Source: Enterococcus malodoratus ATCC 43197
GTDB lineage: Bacteria > Bacillota > Bacilli > Lactobacillales > Enterococcaceae
Length of the DNA: 64,000 nucleotides
Reading direction: 5' to 3'
Assembly (NCBI RefSeq): GCF_000407185.1
Contig: NZ_KE136482.1
Location: 930,001 to 994,000 of the forward strand
The position numbers and the translations under genes were made by a program. The notes under the pieces are model-generated. The model ran no database searches. It was given only the letters and a program-made list of their open reading frames with translations, and had not been told where the DNA came from. Below, piece by piece: positions 16,186 through 23,369 of the stretch (position 1 is its first letter; each line of letters begins with the position of its first letter).

Positions 16186-16794
16186 ATGACACATAACTTT
16201 ACATTATTCCTATTGAACAAAGTCAGCGCGCAAAATTATATGTCTGAAAGTGAATACGAGAATGTTGTCTATTCTTTGGAGATTCTGCTGATAAACATTT
16301 TCAAAAGTATTCAAATCTACTCAGTCGCACTTATTTTAGGTGTCCTATTCGAAACGTTTATTATGAACTTGGCCTATGCCCTCCTAAGGATACACGCCGG
16401 AGGTTGGCACGCAAAATCCTCCATCAACTGTTCTCTTTTTGGTTTGGTCGTTTTTGTGGGGATACCACTCATTTTCCAAAAGTTTGAATTTGCTTTGAAC
16501 TTTTATTGGCTATTGCTTTTGTCAGGAATAATATTAGCCTTTGTTGCGCTTTATGCGCCGGCTGATACAGAAAAAAATCCTTTGGTTAGCGTGAGTGAAC
16601 GAAAAAGAAAGAAAATCCTTTCTCTTTTAAGTGTCCTAGTAATCAGCGCCTTCTCGCTATTTTTTGCGGGACCGCAAATAGCAACTTTGCTGGTGACCGG
16701 TTTGTTAATTGAAACACTTTTGATCCACCCATTATTTTATAAATTAATAAAAAGGAGATATAAAAACTATGAAAACTATCAAAATCAACCGTAA
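16186..16794 (+). CDS. agrB: AgrB/FsrB-like peptide-processing membrane protease
   Basis: This 202-residue polytopic protein belongs to the accessory gene regulator B family. The catalytic pair is visible in LRIHAGGWHAKSSINC: His near residue 75 and Cys near residue 82, as in staphylococcal AgrB (His77/Cys84). About five TM segments follow. AgrB enzymes cut the C-terminal tail of AgrD and close the thiolactone or lactone ring. Its 3' end overlaps the start of the AgrD-like ORF by 26 bp, consistent with coupled synthesis of protease and substrate. AAGGAG lies before ATG 16186. It could also be called FsrB-like, but the separate precursor ORF and Cys-based ring favour the agr naming. Confidence 0.93.
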   Translation: MTHNFTLFLLNKVSAQNYMSESEYENVVYSLEILLINIFKSIQIYSVALILGVLFETFIMNLAYALLRIHAGGWHAKSSINCSLFGLVVFVGIPLIFQKFEFALNFYWLLLLSGIILAFVALYAPADTEKNPLVSVSERKRKKILSLLSVLVISAFSLFFAGPQIATLLVTGLLIETLLIHPLFYKLIKRRYKNYENYQNQP

Positions 16795-16921
16795 TTTTTT
16801 GCTTAGAAACATTTCAAAAATCCTTGTCGCAACCTCAGTGGTATTGTTAAGCCGTCCTTGTCTTCTTTGGGGTTATGAACCTGAGAATCCAAAACTAAAA
16901 AAATTGAATATTAAAGAATAG
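16769..16921 (+). CDS. agrD: AgrD-like autoinducing peptide precursor (predicted ring CLLWG)
   Basis: This 50-residue ORF starts with AAGGAG 8 nt before ATG 16769. It has the three AgrD parts. First is an amphipathic/hydrophobic leader (KTIKINRNFLLRNISKILVA...). Second is a short signal region with a single Cys (SRPCLLWG, Cys31). Third is a charged tail with conserved Pro and Glu (YEPENPKLKKLNIKE). Aligned by eye with Listeria AgrD, whose ring CFMFV is followed by YEPKSP, the mature signal here should be a five-residue thiolactone CLLWG, perhaps with one or two N-terminal residues (RP). The ring chemistry is thiolactone (Cys), unlike the Ser lactone GBAP of E. faecalis. The stop lies 1 nt before the kinase ATG. 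Confidence 0.88.
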   Translation: MKTIKINRNFLLRNISKILVATSVVLLSRPCLLWGYEPENPKLKKLNIKE

Positions 16922-16922
16922 A

Positions 16923-18248
16923 ATGGAAATCTTTGCTTTATTTCTATTAACTTCTATAGAAAATTTCTCACAACTATTTATCTATTCTAAGTTAATTAAT
17001 AAAAGAATTCCTATACGAACAGCAATCTCTCTTCCATTAATTTTGATTGCTGTTTATCTTTCCTTTAATTATCTAATTTTTGTGGTAATTATTTTTTACT
17101 TCTTAGTGATCGGAAAAAGGCTTAATAAGGATTGTAACAATAATCTGTTATGGTTTTACAGTATCTATACAGTATTCTCGTATACTGTATTTGCTTATTT
17201 CATGAATTCAACAATTCTTTTCTTGATTGGAGAAAATACATTCGATCAATATATGTATCTGATTAATATGACGATGTCTCCTCTTTTTTCAATTATATGT
17301 AACATACTCTTGTTGCGATTAATCAGACCTAGTATTGATTTTTTAAAGAAGCATCAGGATAATTTAAATCAAATTTTTCTATTATTCATAAACGTTTTAT
17401 TGACCCTTTGCTATATCATACAGTTCGGCAATTATTGGATAGAGCAATATTGGTTGACAGATGGAAATCCTATTCGGAAATATCTAATCGTAATATTCAT
17501 ATTAGTAATCGTTCTACTGATTGTCTATTTGAACATTAAAACACGACAACTTGATAAACAACGTATTCAAGAGCTAAAGGACAACCAGTTGGCCGATCTC
17601 ACCTCATACGTTCAGCAAATCGAAACGATGTATGGAGAGCTTCGAAGTTTTCGGCATGACTATCATAATGTTTTAATCAGCTTGAATGAAAGTATTAAGA
17701 GCAAGGATCTTGCCGTCATTGAAAACACCTATAATCAGGTGCTAAATAGCGAGGGGCTTACATTGGATGATGAGCACTATTCATTAGCACGATTAGACGG
17801 CCTGAAGACATTGCCGATCAAAGGAGTTTTTTCGGCCCACATTATCCAAGCGTGGCAGAAAAATATTCCGGTACACATAGAAATCGATGACACCATTCAG
17901 GATGAGCCTATTGAGATTTTGGACTATGTCCGCATTACTTCCATTCTTTTGGACAATGCGATTGAAGCGGCCGAAAAATCTGAAAATCCTTTTTTAAACA
18001 TCGTTTTTTTGAAGAATCAAGCGGACAAAGAACTTCAGCTGATTATTGAAAATTCTTGTCCAAATGAACCAATCGATATTGCTAAAGTTTTTAAAAAGGA
18101 CTATTCAACAAAGGGAGAAAATCGTGGGCTTGGATTAGCCACGGTTCAATCTATTTTACAGAACTACACAAATCTGTCCTTGCAAACGGAATATCAACTG
18201 GGTGTGTTTCGACAAGTTCTGATGATTAAGGAGGAGATTTCGCGATGA
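16923..18248 (+). CDS. agrC: AgrC/FsrC-like sensor histidine kinase
   Basis: This 441-residue membrane kinase of the HPK10 type has six or seven TM helices in residues 1-205 forming the peptide sensor. A coiled coil with the phosphoacceptor follows (LRSFRHDYHNVLISL, His near residue 245; HDYxN is the HPK10 H-box). The GHKL ATPase domain is SPOB/HATPase_c_5-like: N-box SILLDNAIEAAE near residue 345 and G-box ENRGLGLATVQSIL near residue 400. It should bind the thiolactone made by the two preceding genes and phosphorylate the following regulator. The ATG directly follows the agrD stop and the 3' end overlaps agrA by 4 bp (ATGA-type coupling). Confidence 0.95.
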   Translation: MEIFALFLLTSIENFSQLFIYSKLINKRIPIRTAISLPLILIAVYLSFNYLIFVVIIFYFLVIGKRLNKDCNNNLLWFYSIYTVFSYTVFAYFMNSTILFLIGENTFDQYMYLINMTMSPLFSIICNILLLRLIRPSIDFLKKHQDNLNQIFLLFINVLLTLCYIIQFGNYWIEQYWLTDGNPIRKYLIVIFILVIVLLIVYLNIKTRQLDKQRIQELKDNQLADLTSYVQQIETMYGELRSFRHDYHNVLISLNESIKSKDLAVIENTYNQVLNSEGLTLDDEHYSLARLDGLKTLPIKGVFSAHIIQAWQKNIPVHIEIDDTIQDEPIEILDYVRITSILLDNAIEAAEKSENPFLNIVFLKNQADKELQLIIENSCPNEPIDIAKVFKKDYSTKGENRGLGLATVQSILQNYTNLSLQTEYQLGVFRQVLMIKEEISR

Positions 18249-19000
18249 ATATTTTCTTACTAGAAGATGACATTATCCATCAACAGCGTTTAGAATTAAT
18301 TATTCGAGAAATCTTAGTCGAAAATCGCTGGTCAGCAAATTCTATCGTTACTACCGCAAGACCCGATCACCTTTTGGAAAAAGTACAAGAAACCGTTGAT
18401 CAAAATATTTATTTTTTGGATATCGAACTTAACGGAGAAAAGAAAAAAGGCTTAGAAGTTGCTCACCAGATTCGACAGCTCGACCAACGTGGTGTCATCG
18501 CTTTTATTACCACCCATTCAGAATTCGCGCCGATTACTTATGCTTACAAAGTTTCGGCCTTTGATTTTATCGCTAAAGATAGTCCTGTTGATGAGATCAA
18601 GCAGCATGTAGTCGATTGTTTTGAAAATCTTTTGAGTACACAATTGAACGGAAAAAAAGAAGAATTATTCATCTTCAGCAATCAGCACACCAGCTTCCAA
18701 GTACCGTTCTCTGACATTCTCTATTTTGAGACAACAGAAATCTCCCATAAACTGCGGCTCATCTGCAAATCGCGCTTAGTCAACTTTTACGCGACTCTTG
18801 ATGAGGTCGAAAAAATGGATGCTCGTTTCTTTAAAATCCATCGCTCGTTTGTCGTCAACTTGGAAAACATCGCGGAAATCAATCGTTCTGAAGGATTGGT
18901 TTATTTTGACAAAGCACACTCCTGCATGATTTCTAGACGAAAAATCAGAACCGCACTTGAAAAAATGAATTCTATTAATCAGCATTTTCAAAAAAACTAA
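18245..19000 (+). CDS. agrA: AgrA/FsrA-like LytTR response regulator
   Basis: This 251-residue two-domain regulator has a receiver domain (1-130) with acidic pocket LLEDD near residue 5-9. The phosphoacceptor Asp is in QNIYFLDIEL near residue 59, and the conserved Lys is in FDFIAKDSP near residue 112. The LytTR DNA-binding domain (about 140-245) contains DARFFKIHRSFVVNLENI. It is the last gene of the operon, overlapping the kinase by 4 bp and followed directly by a strong terminator. The paired ACCRTTMAC boxes at 15640 are the obvious target. Other targets in the window could not be found by eye. Confidence 0.95.
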   Translation: MNIFLLEDDIIHQQRLELIIREILVENRWSANSIVTTARPDHLLEKVQETVDQNIYFLDIELNGEKKKGLEVAHQIRQLDQRGVIAFITTHSEFAPITYAYKVSAFDFIAKDSPVDEIKQHVVDCFENLLSTQLNGKKEELFIFSNQHTSFQVPFSDILYFETTEISHKLRLICKSRLVNFYATLDEVEKMDARFFKIHRSFVVNLENIAEINRSEGLVYFDKAHSCMISRRKIRTALEKMNSINQHFQKN

Positions 19001-19042
19001 AAAAGAAGAGTCTGAGGTTTTCCTCGGACTCTTCTTTTTTTT
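19001..19042. terminator. Bidirectional terminator between agrA and the LPMO gene
   Basis: AAGAAGAGTCTGAGG pairs with CCTCGGACTCTTCTT around a TTTT loop (one G-T mismatch pair), with A-rich and T-rich flanks on either side. It can terminate both the rightward agr operon and the leftward LPMO gene. Confidence 0.92.
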
Positions 19043-19619
19043 ACTTAATATTTACATCAATCACTTGATAAAAAGCATTCACGGTATCACTAATATTCCA
19101 AACCGCTAGAATAATATTGTAGCCTTTTCGATTATTCGGAAGCGAGATTGTCTGATTGACTACTTTTGATGGGACTGCCCCATGATCATCGATTTGTTTG
19201 ATTTGTTCGAAATCCCCAAATTTTAATGGCTTGTTTGGATTCCAGCCTGGTTTTGTGATGTAATAATCCCACGTGCTTGTTCTATGCGGCGCAGTAAGAT
19301 ACCAAGATACCTTTAAGTTCCCTGAAGAAACGACATTTTTATGCCAACGCGATGTTGATTGGGCATCCAACGGCTCAAACCCGCTAACGCCAGCACTGGC
19401 GATCTTCCCAGTTACAAAGGTATTCTTCTTTGCCTCAATACTTTGAGGCTCCCATTGTGCACGACCAACATTTTTATTCAGATTTCCAGCTGCAGCAGTC
19501 CCTAAATAAGCTCGACTCCCCGGCGAAGTAATGTATCCGTGAGCAAATCCCGGTACCGCAAAACCAAACAGCCCAAATGCGACAATACTAACGATCAGCC
19601 AACTACTCAATTTTTTCAT
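19041..19619 (-). CDS. Secreted AA10 lytic polysaccharide monooxygenase (chitin-active CBM33)
   Basis: This 192-residue secreted copper enzyme oxidatively cleaves crystalline chitin (or related polysaccharides). The signal peptide (1-26, ending VPGFA) leaves His27 as the mature N-terminus (HGYITSPGSRAYL), which the copper histidine brace requires. The second copper His lies in TAPHRTSTWDYYITK, and the axial Phe in NAFYQVIDV near the C-terminus. It is a single-domain enzyme without extra binding modules, like the E. faecalis homologue EfCBM33A. It is convergent with the agr operon and has its own promoter region to the right. No chitinase is in the window. In enterococci and Listeria such enzymes are also linked to host colonisation. 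Confidence 0.95.
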   Translation of the reverse strand: MKKLSSWLIVSIVAFGLFGFAVPGFAHGYITSPGSRAYLGTAAAGNLNKNVGRAQWEPQSIEAKKNTFVTGKIASAGVSGFEPLDAQSTSRWHKNVVSSGNLKVSWYLTAPHRTSTWDYYITKPGWNPNKPLKFGDFEQIKQIDDHGAVPSKVVNQTISLPNNRKGYNIILAVWNISDTVNAFYQVIDVNIK

Positions 19620-20040
19620 AAATAATCCTCCTACTTTTTCAATGAACGGATAAAAATGGTTATCGAGCTAGCTCAGTTATAAGTTTATCGTTGTCGCTTA
19701 AATGGAACAACGGAATATCGTCATATCTTAGCAGATTGTAACAGCTGCCTTTGAAATACGAGAAACACTAATATATAAAATGCGTTATTTTTAGACTGTT
19801 GTTATCTGAATTCCCAGATCAAGGAATGATCCAGTTTAAATCGAATCATTTGTTTTTTTATCCTAAATTCGCGGTTATAAATAAATTGTTGGGTAATGAG
19901 AACAACTACAAATGTTTTAATCCCATATCCATATTCGACGCTCGCTGTTCGGTCTTTCTGCTCATTTAGATTTTCCGTAAAAAATATGCTAGTATTATAG
20001 TCATCCTTTTCGGAAATTCATGAACACTAGGTGATTGTTA
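19620..20040. other. AT-rich intergenic region between LPMO and GNAT genes
   Basis: This holds the upstream regions of two divergent genes. There is a GGAGGAT site just before the LPMO start and a palindrome GAGCTAGCTC near 19665. A TTTTCCGTAA stretch lies near 19971, about 60 bp before the GNAT start, one base different from the box found before esxA and the peptide ORF. No ORF with a ribosome binding site was found. Confidence 0.5.
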
Positions 20041-20532
20041 GTGAGTATTACATTTAGACAACCCATCAAAGATGATTTAAATCGAATTATTGAAATTGAA
20101 AATACAGGTTTTTCACCGGATGAGGCAGCATCAAAAGAGGCCATGGATGAGCGAATCTCCGTCATTCCAGACAGCTTTATCTTAGCGCTCGACGATCATG
20201 ATCGCTTCATGGGTTATGTAGTTGGGCCGGTTATTCCTGAAAGATATTTATACGACGAACTTTTCGAAAAAACGGTCCCGAACCCTAAAAGCGGCGGTTA
20301 TCAAACCATTCTCAGCCTGGTTATCGATCCAGATTACCAAAAATTTGGGATCGCCAGTCACTTGTTGACTGAACTAGCAACCCGTTCTCGACAGGCCAAT
20401 CGAACAGGAATCACTTTGACCTGTTTAGAAAATCTTATTCCATTTTATGAAAAAAATGGGTATAAAGTAGAAGACATATCCGCTTCGCAACATGCTGGGG
20501 AAACTTGGTATAATATGGTTTTAGATCTGTAA
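20041..20532 (+). CDS. GNAT-family N-acetyltransferase
   Basis: This 163-residue single-domain acetyltransferase uses acetyl-CoA. Motif A is clear (LSLVIDPDYQKFGIASHLLTEL, with the QxxGxA pyrophosphate loop), followed by LTCLENLIPFYEKNGY, the typical motif B/C region. The pattern is nearest to the AANAT-like/RimI-like GNATs; the acceptor is unknown. The start is GTG 20041, because AGGTGA lies 6 nt upstream; an in-frame TTG at 20035 would sit on top of that site. It is monocistronic, with a weak T-rich hairpin after the stop (GCTGACTAAATGGTCAGC). Confidence 0.88.
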   Translation: MSITFRQPIKDDLNRIIEIENTGFSPDEAASKEAMDERISVIPDSFILALDDHDRFMGYVVGPVIPERYLYDELFEKTVPNPKSGGYQTILSLVIDPDYQKFGIASHLLTELATRSRQANRTGITLTCLENLIPFYEKNGYKVEDISASQHAGETWYNMVLDL

Positions 20533-20651
20533 AGCTGACTAAATGGTCAGCTTTTTCATTTTTTTTAACGAGATGACACCTTGTAACACCGAAAGATTCC
20601 ATTATCAAAAGACTGTCTGTGTATTTAAATTTTTATGAAAAATGAATATAC

Positions 20652-21767
20652 CTACTTAACTTTGTGAACTATTAGTTTATCAGCCAAATTCAATGCCTCA
20701 TCAATCACCTGATGCATGTCGTAATAACGATACCGTCCTAGACGACCTCCAAAAAGTACTTGAGAGTTCTCTTGAGATAGTTTTTCGTACTTATGATAAA
20801 TATGCTGATTTTCTTCGTTATTTATCGGATAAAATGGTTCTTCGCCTTTATACCATTTTTGGGGATATTCTTTCGTAATAATTGTGTTTTTTTGATCACC
20901 AAATTCAAAGTGTTTATGCTCAATGATTCGTGTATATGGAATTGTTTTATCAATATAATTAATTACTGCATTCCCTTGATAATTACTATGCGCAAAATGC
21001 TCATGTTCAAATGCTAGTGATCGATACTCCAATTCGCCAAAACAGTAATCATAAAATTCATCTATCATGCCAGTATAAATAACTTTTTCATACTTACTCA
21101 ACCATTCAGCTTTATTTGCCAAAAAGTCTGTCATAAGTTTTATTTCTATATTAGGATGATCCAACATCCTTTCAATAATTTGTGTATACCCACCAACAGG
21201 AATTCCTTGATACAAATCATCAAAATAATTATTGTCGAAGGTAAAACGAACCGGTAACCGTCGAATAATAAATGCTGGAAGTTTCTCACATGGTCTTCCC
21301 CATTGCTTCTCGGTATATTCTTTAATTAGGATTTCATAAATGTCCCTTCCAACTAGCGAGAGCGCTTGTTCTTCCAAATTACGCGGCTCTCTACTCCTAT
21401 AGCGTTTAGACTGTTCTGCAATTTTTTCTTTTGCCTTCCACGGGTCTTTTACTCCCCACAAAGTATAGAACGTATTCATATTGAATGGTAAATTATATAA
21501 TTCGCTTTTACTAAATGCCATGGGCGTATTTGTAAATCTATTGAAATCCGCAAATTGGTTTATGTAATCCCATACTTTTTTGTTTGATGTATGAAATATA
21601 TGGGCACCATATTTATGAACTTGAATATTACTAACTTCCTTTGTATAAATATTTCCTGCAATATGATCCCGTTTTTCGAGTACTGTTACTTTATCTCCAT
21701 TATTGGCCATCTGTTCTGCAAAAACCGAACCAAACAGGCCGCTTCCAACCACTAAGTAAGATGTCAT
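20652..21767 (-). CDS. glf: UDP-galactopyranose mutase
   Basis: This 371-residue flavoenzyme interconverts UDP-galactopyranose and UDP-galactofuranose, the donor for galactofuranose-containing wall polysaccharides. The FAD-binding GxGxxG-like segment is at the N-terminus (YLVVGSGLFGSVFAEQ) with the ribose-binding Glu in VTVLEKR. KYGAHIFHTSNKKVW is the family signature, and conserved arginines lie in FGGRLGRYRYYDMH near residue 345. It stands alone, with no glycosyltransferase or flippase genes beside it. The base composition looks more AT-rich than the metabolic genes further right, and with the serine-rich genes it may be part of an acquired surface-glycan/adhesin region (inference). Confidence 0.95.
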   Translation of the reverse strand: MTSYLVVGSGLFGSVFAEQMANNGDKVTVLEKRDHIAGNIYTKEVSNIQVHKYGAHIFHTSNKKVWDYINQFADFNRFTNTPMAFSKSELYNLPFNMNTFYTLWGVKDPWKAKEKIAEQSKRYRSREPRNLEEQALSLVGRDIYEILIKEYTEKQWGRPCEKLPAFIIRRLPVRFTFDNNYFDDLYQGIPVGGYTQIIERMLDHPNIEIKLMTDFLANKAEWLSKYEKVIYTGMIDEFYDYCFGELEYRSLAFEHEHFAHSNYQGNAVINYIDKTIPYTRIIEHKHFEFGDQKNTIITKEYPQKWYKGEEPFYPINNEENQHIYHKYEKLSQENSQVLFGGRLGRYRYYDMHQVIDEALNLADKLIVHKVK

Positions 21768-21969
21768 CTGAACTTTTCTCCTTATCTCATATCACAGCTA
21801 AAAATAGAATATATTTTCCTTATACTTCATGATATTTCATTCTTTTAGTTAAAAATATTTTTTCCCAATATTGAGACGTTCTAAATCTCATGAAATGAAC
21901 TATGAGATACTAATTTCAACACGTCAAAATCAGTTTTATTATTATTTTGAAGGGAGATTTATTGTAAAT

Positions 21970-22923
21970 ATGGGACGAAAAGAAATGCGAAAACAACTAG
22001 AAAAAGAACAAAGAAGAACCAAAAAGAATGGAAAAAATTGGATGTATGCAACCTTAACAGCGGTTGGTGGTGTTATTGGGGTAAATGCAACTTCTGCCAA
22101 CGTTCAAGCAGCCGAAGCCTCTCCTCAAGCCAATGCAGGAGTGGAAGTTGATACTGGAAAAGTACTGGCAAATAACAATACAGCCACTATTCCGGCCTCC
22201 TCTACAAGCAATTCAATGGCGGCACCTGCAAGTTCCTCCACTAGCAGCTCTACTACTGAGTCAACTAGTGCTTCACTTACAGAATCAGCTAGTACCTCAA
22301 CAACAAGTTCTGCAAGTGGTTCTACAACTGAGTCAGCTAGTACTTCAACGACTGAATCAACCAGTGGCTCTACAACGGAATCAGCTAGTACAAGCCTAAG
22401 CTCATCGACTTCGGTAAGCGAGAGTACAAGTTCGGTTAACTCGGAAATTTTAAGTGATTATTGGAGCGAGAGCTCTTCCGAGAGCAACTCAACTTCATTT
22501 AGTGAAAGCTCTTCTGAAAAAACATCTGCAGTGAATAGCGAAAGTTCTAGTGGCCGGAATTCGGAGATTCTGAGTGAGTATTGGAGCGAAAGTACTTCTA
22601 CCTCTACTTCCGACAGCACTAGTATGAGTACTTCAAATTCTACTAGTGAAAACAAATCTTCAACAGCTTCTAATTCATCAAAGAATAATACCAATGGAAA
22701 GAAAGCATCATCAACTGGGACAAATAAATCCTCCAGCAGCAGTCTTGGATCTAAACAAGCATCGAACTCTGCAAACGGGAAGTCCTCAGTAAATACAGGA
22801 AAAGAACTTCCTAAAACTGGTGAATCAAATCAATTAAGTGCTCAACTATCTCTTGTTGGTTTAGCTACTGTGTTCTCCGCAGGTGCCTTTCTTCATCATT
22901 TAGAAAAGAAAAAGAGTTTATAA
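21970..22923 (+). CDS. Short serine-rich repeat surface protein, LPKTG-anchored
   Basis: This is a 317-residue wall-anchored protein. The N-terminus has the KxYKxGKxW-type signal of serine-rich adhesins (RRTKKNGKNWMYATLTAVGG), usually exported by SecA2/SecY2. Cleavage is likely after NVQA. A Ser/Thr-rich low-complexity body (about 50-280) follows, in which VNSEILSDYWSESSSES and GRNSEILSEYWSEST are two copies of a distinct motif. The C-terminus has LPKTGESN, a hydrophobic helix and KKKSL. No folded binding domain is present, so it may be a spacer or a heavily glycosylated coat protein rather than an adhesin. ATG 21970 is preferred; AGGGAG lies 13 nt upstream, rather far. An in-frame extension upstream lacks any site. 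No secA2/secY2 or glycosyltransferase genes occur here. Confidence 0.85.
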   Translation: MGRKEMRKQLEKEQRRTKKNGKNWMYATLTAVGGVIGVNATSANVQAAEASPQANAGVEVDTGKVLANNNTATIPASSTSNSMAAPASSSTSSSTTESTSASLTESASTSTTSSASGSTTESASTSTTESTSGSTTESASTSLSSSTSVSESTSSVNSEILSDYWSESSSESNSTSFSESSSEKTSAVNSESSSGRNSEILSEYWSESTSTSTSDSTSMSTSNSTSENKSSTASNSSKNNTNGKKASSTGTNKSSSSSLGSKQASNSANGKSSVNTGKELPKTGESNQLSAQLSLVGLATVFSAGAFLHHLEKKKSL

Positions 22924-22937
22924 GCAAAGTTTTTAAA

Positions 22938-22979
22938 GAGGTATCTGTTATCTAAAAACGATAACAGATACCTCTTTTT
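22938..22979 (+). terminator. Terminator of the short serine-rich protein gene
   Basis: GAGGTATCTGTTATC and GATAACAGATACCTC form a perfect 15-bp stem followed by TTTTT. Confidence 0.92.
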
Positions 22980-23261
22980 ACTATTGTAAGCAAGATAGTT
23001 TACTTGATGGATTGCTCAAAATCCCAATTATTGCAATATATTTTTACCTTAAGTAATATTTTCATTTACTATCCGATTTATAAAATTTGTTACTAAAACT
23101 AGTCACTCATATACGGGGCTAAAAGATAACTTATACAATTCTGCTCGAGATCATTCTCTTCTAATAATCCTGCCATCTTTTTCAATAGTTCCTCCTACTT
23201 TTTCATTTCATGATCGAGACTTTGTAGCATGCTCAAATAAGCCAAGAATTTATTTTCAAAG
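22980..23261. other. AT-rich intergenic stretch, no gene seen
   Basis: About 280 bases lie between two convergent transcription units. No ORF with a credible start, repeat or regulatory motif was found. Confidence 0.5.
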
Positions 23262-23296
23262 AAAAAAATCCAAAGGAAATTTCCTTTGGATTTTTT
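23262..23296. terminator. Terminator downstream of the large serine-rich gene
   Basis: A perfect inverted repeat (AATCCAAAGGAAA / TTTCCTTTGGATT) is flanked by A and T runs, so it can act on both strands. Confidence 0.88.
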
Positions 23297-23369
23297 CTAG
23301 TATCAACCATTAATCAAGCAATAGAATTCAAATATTTTTATACTGCATTCTATTACCAATTTGTTTAAA

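Noticed and set aside
19971-19980. TTTTCCGTAA about 60 bp before the GNAT gene as a third Rgg box
   Set aside because: It differs in the last base and in distance from the start, and the gene has no link to the system. It is recorded as a caution that the motif may occur by chance.
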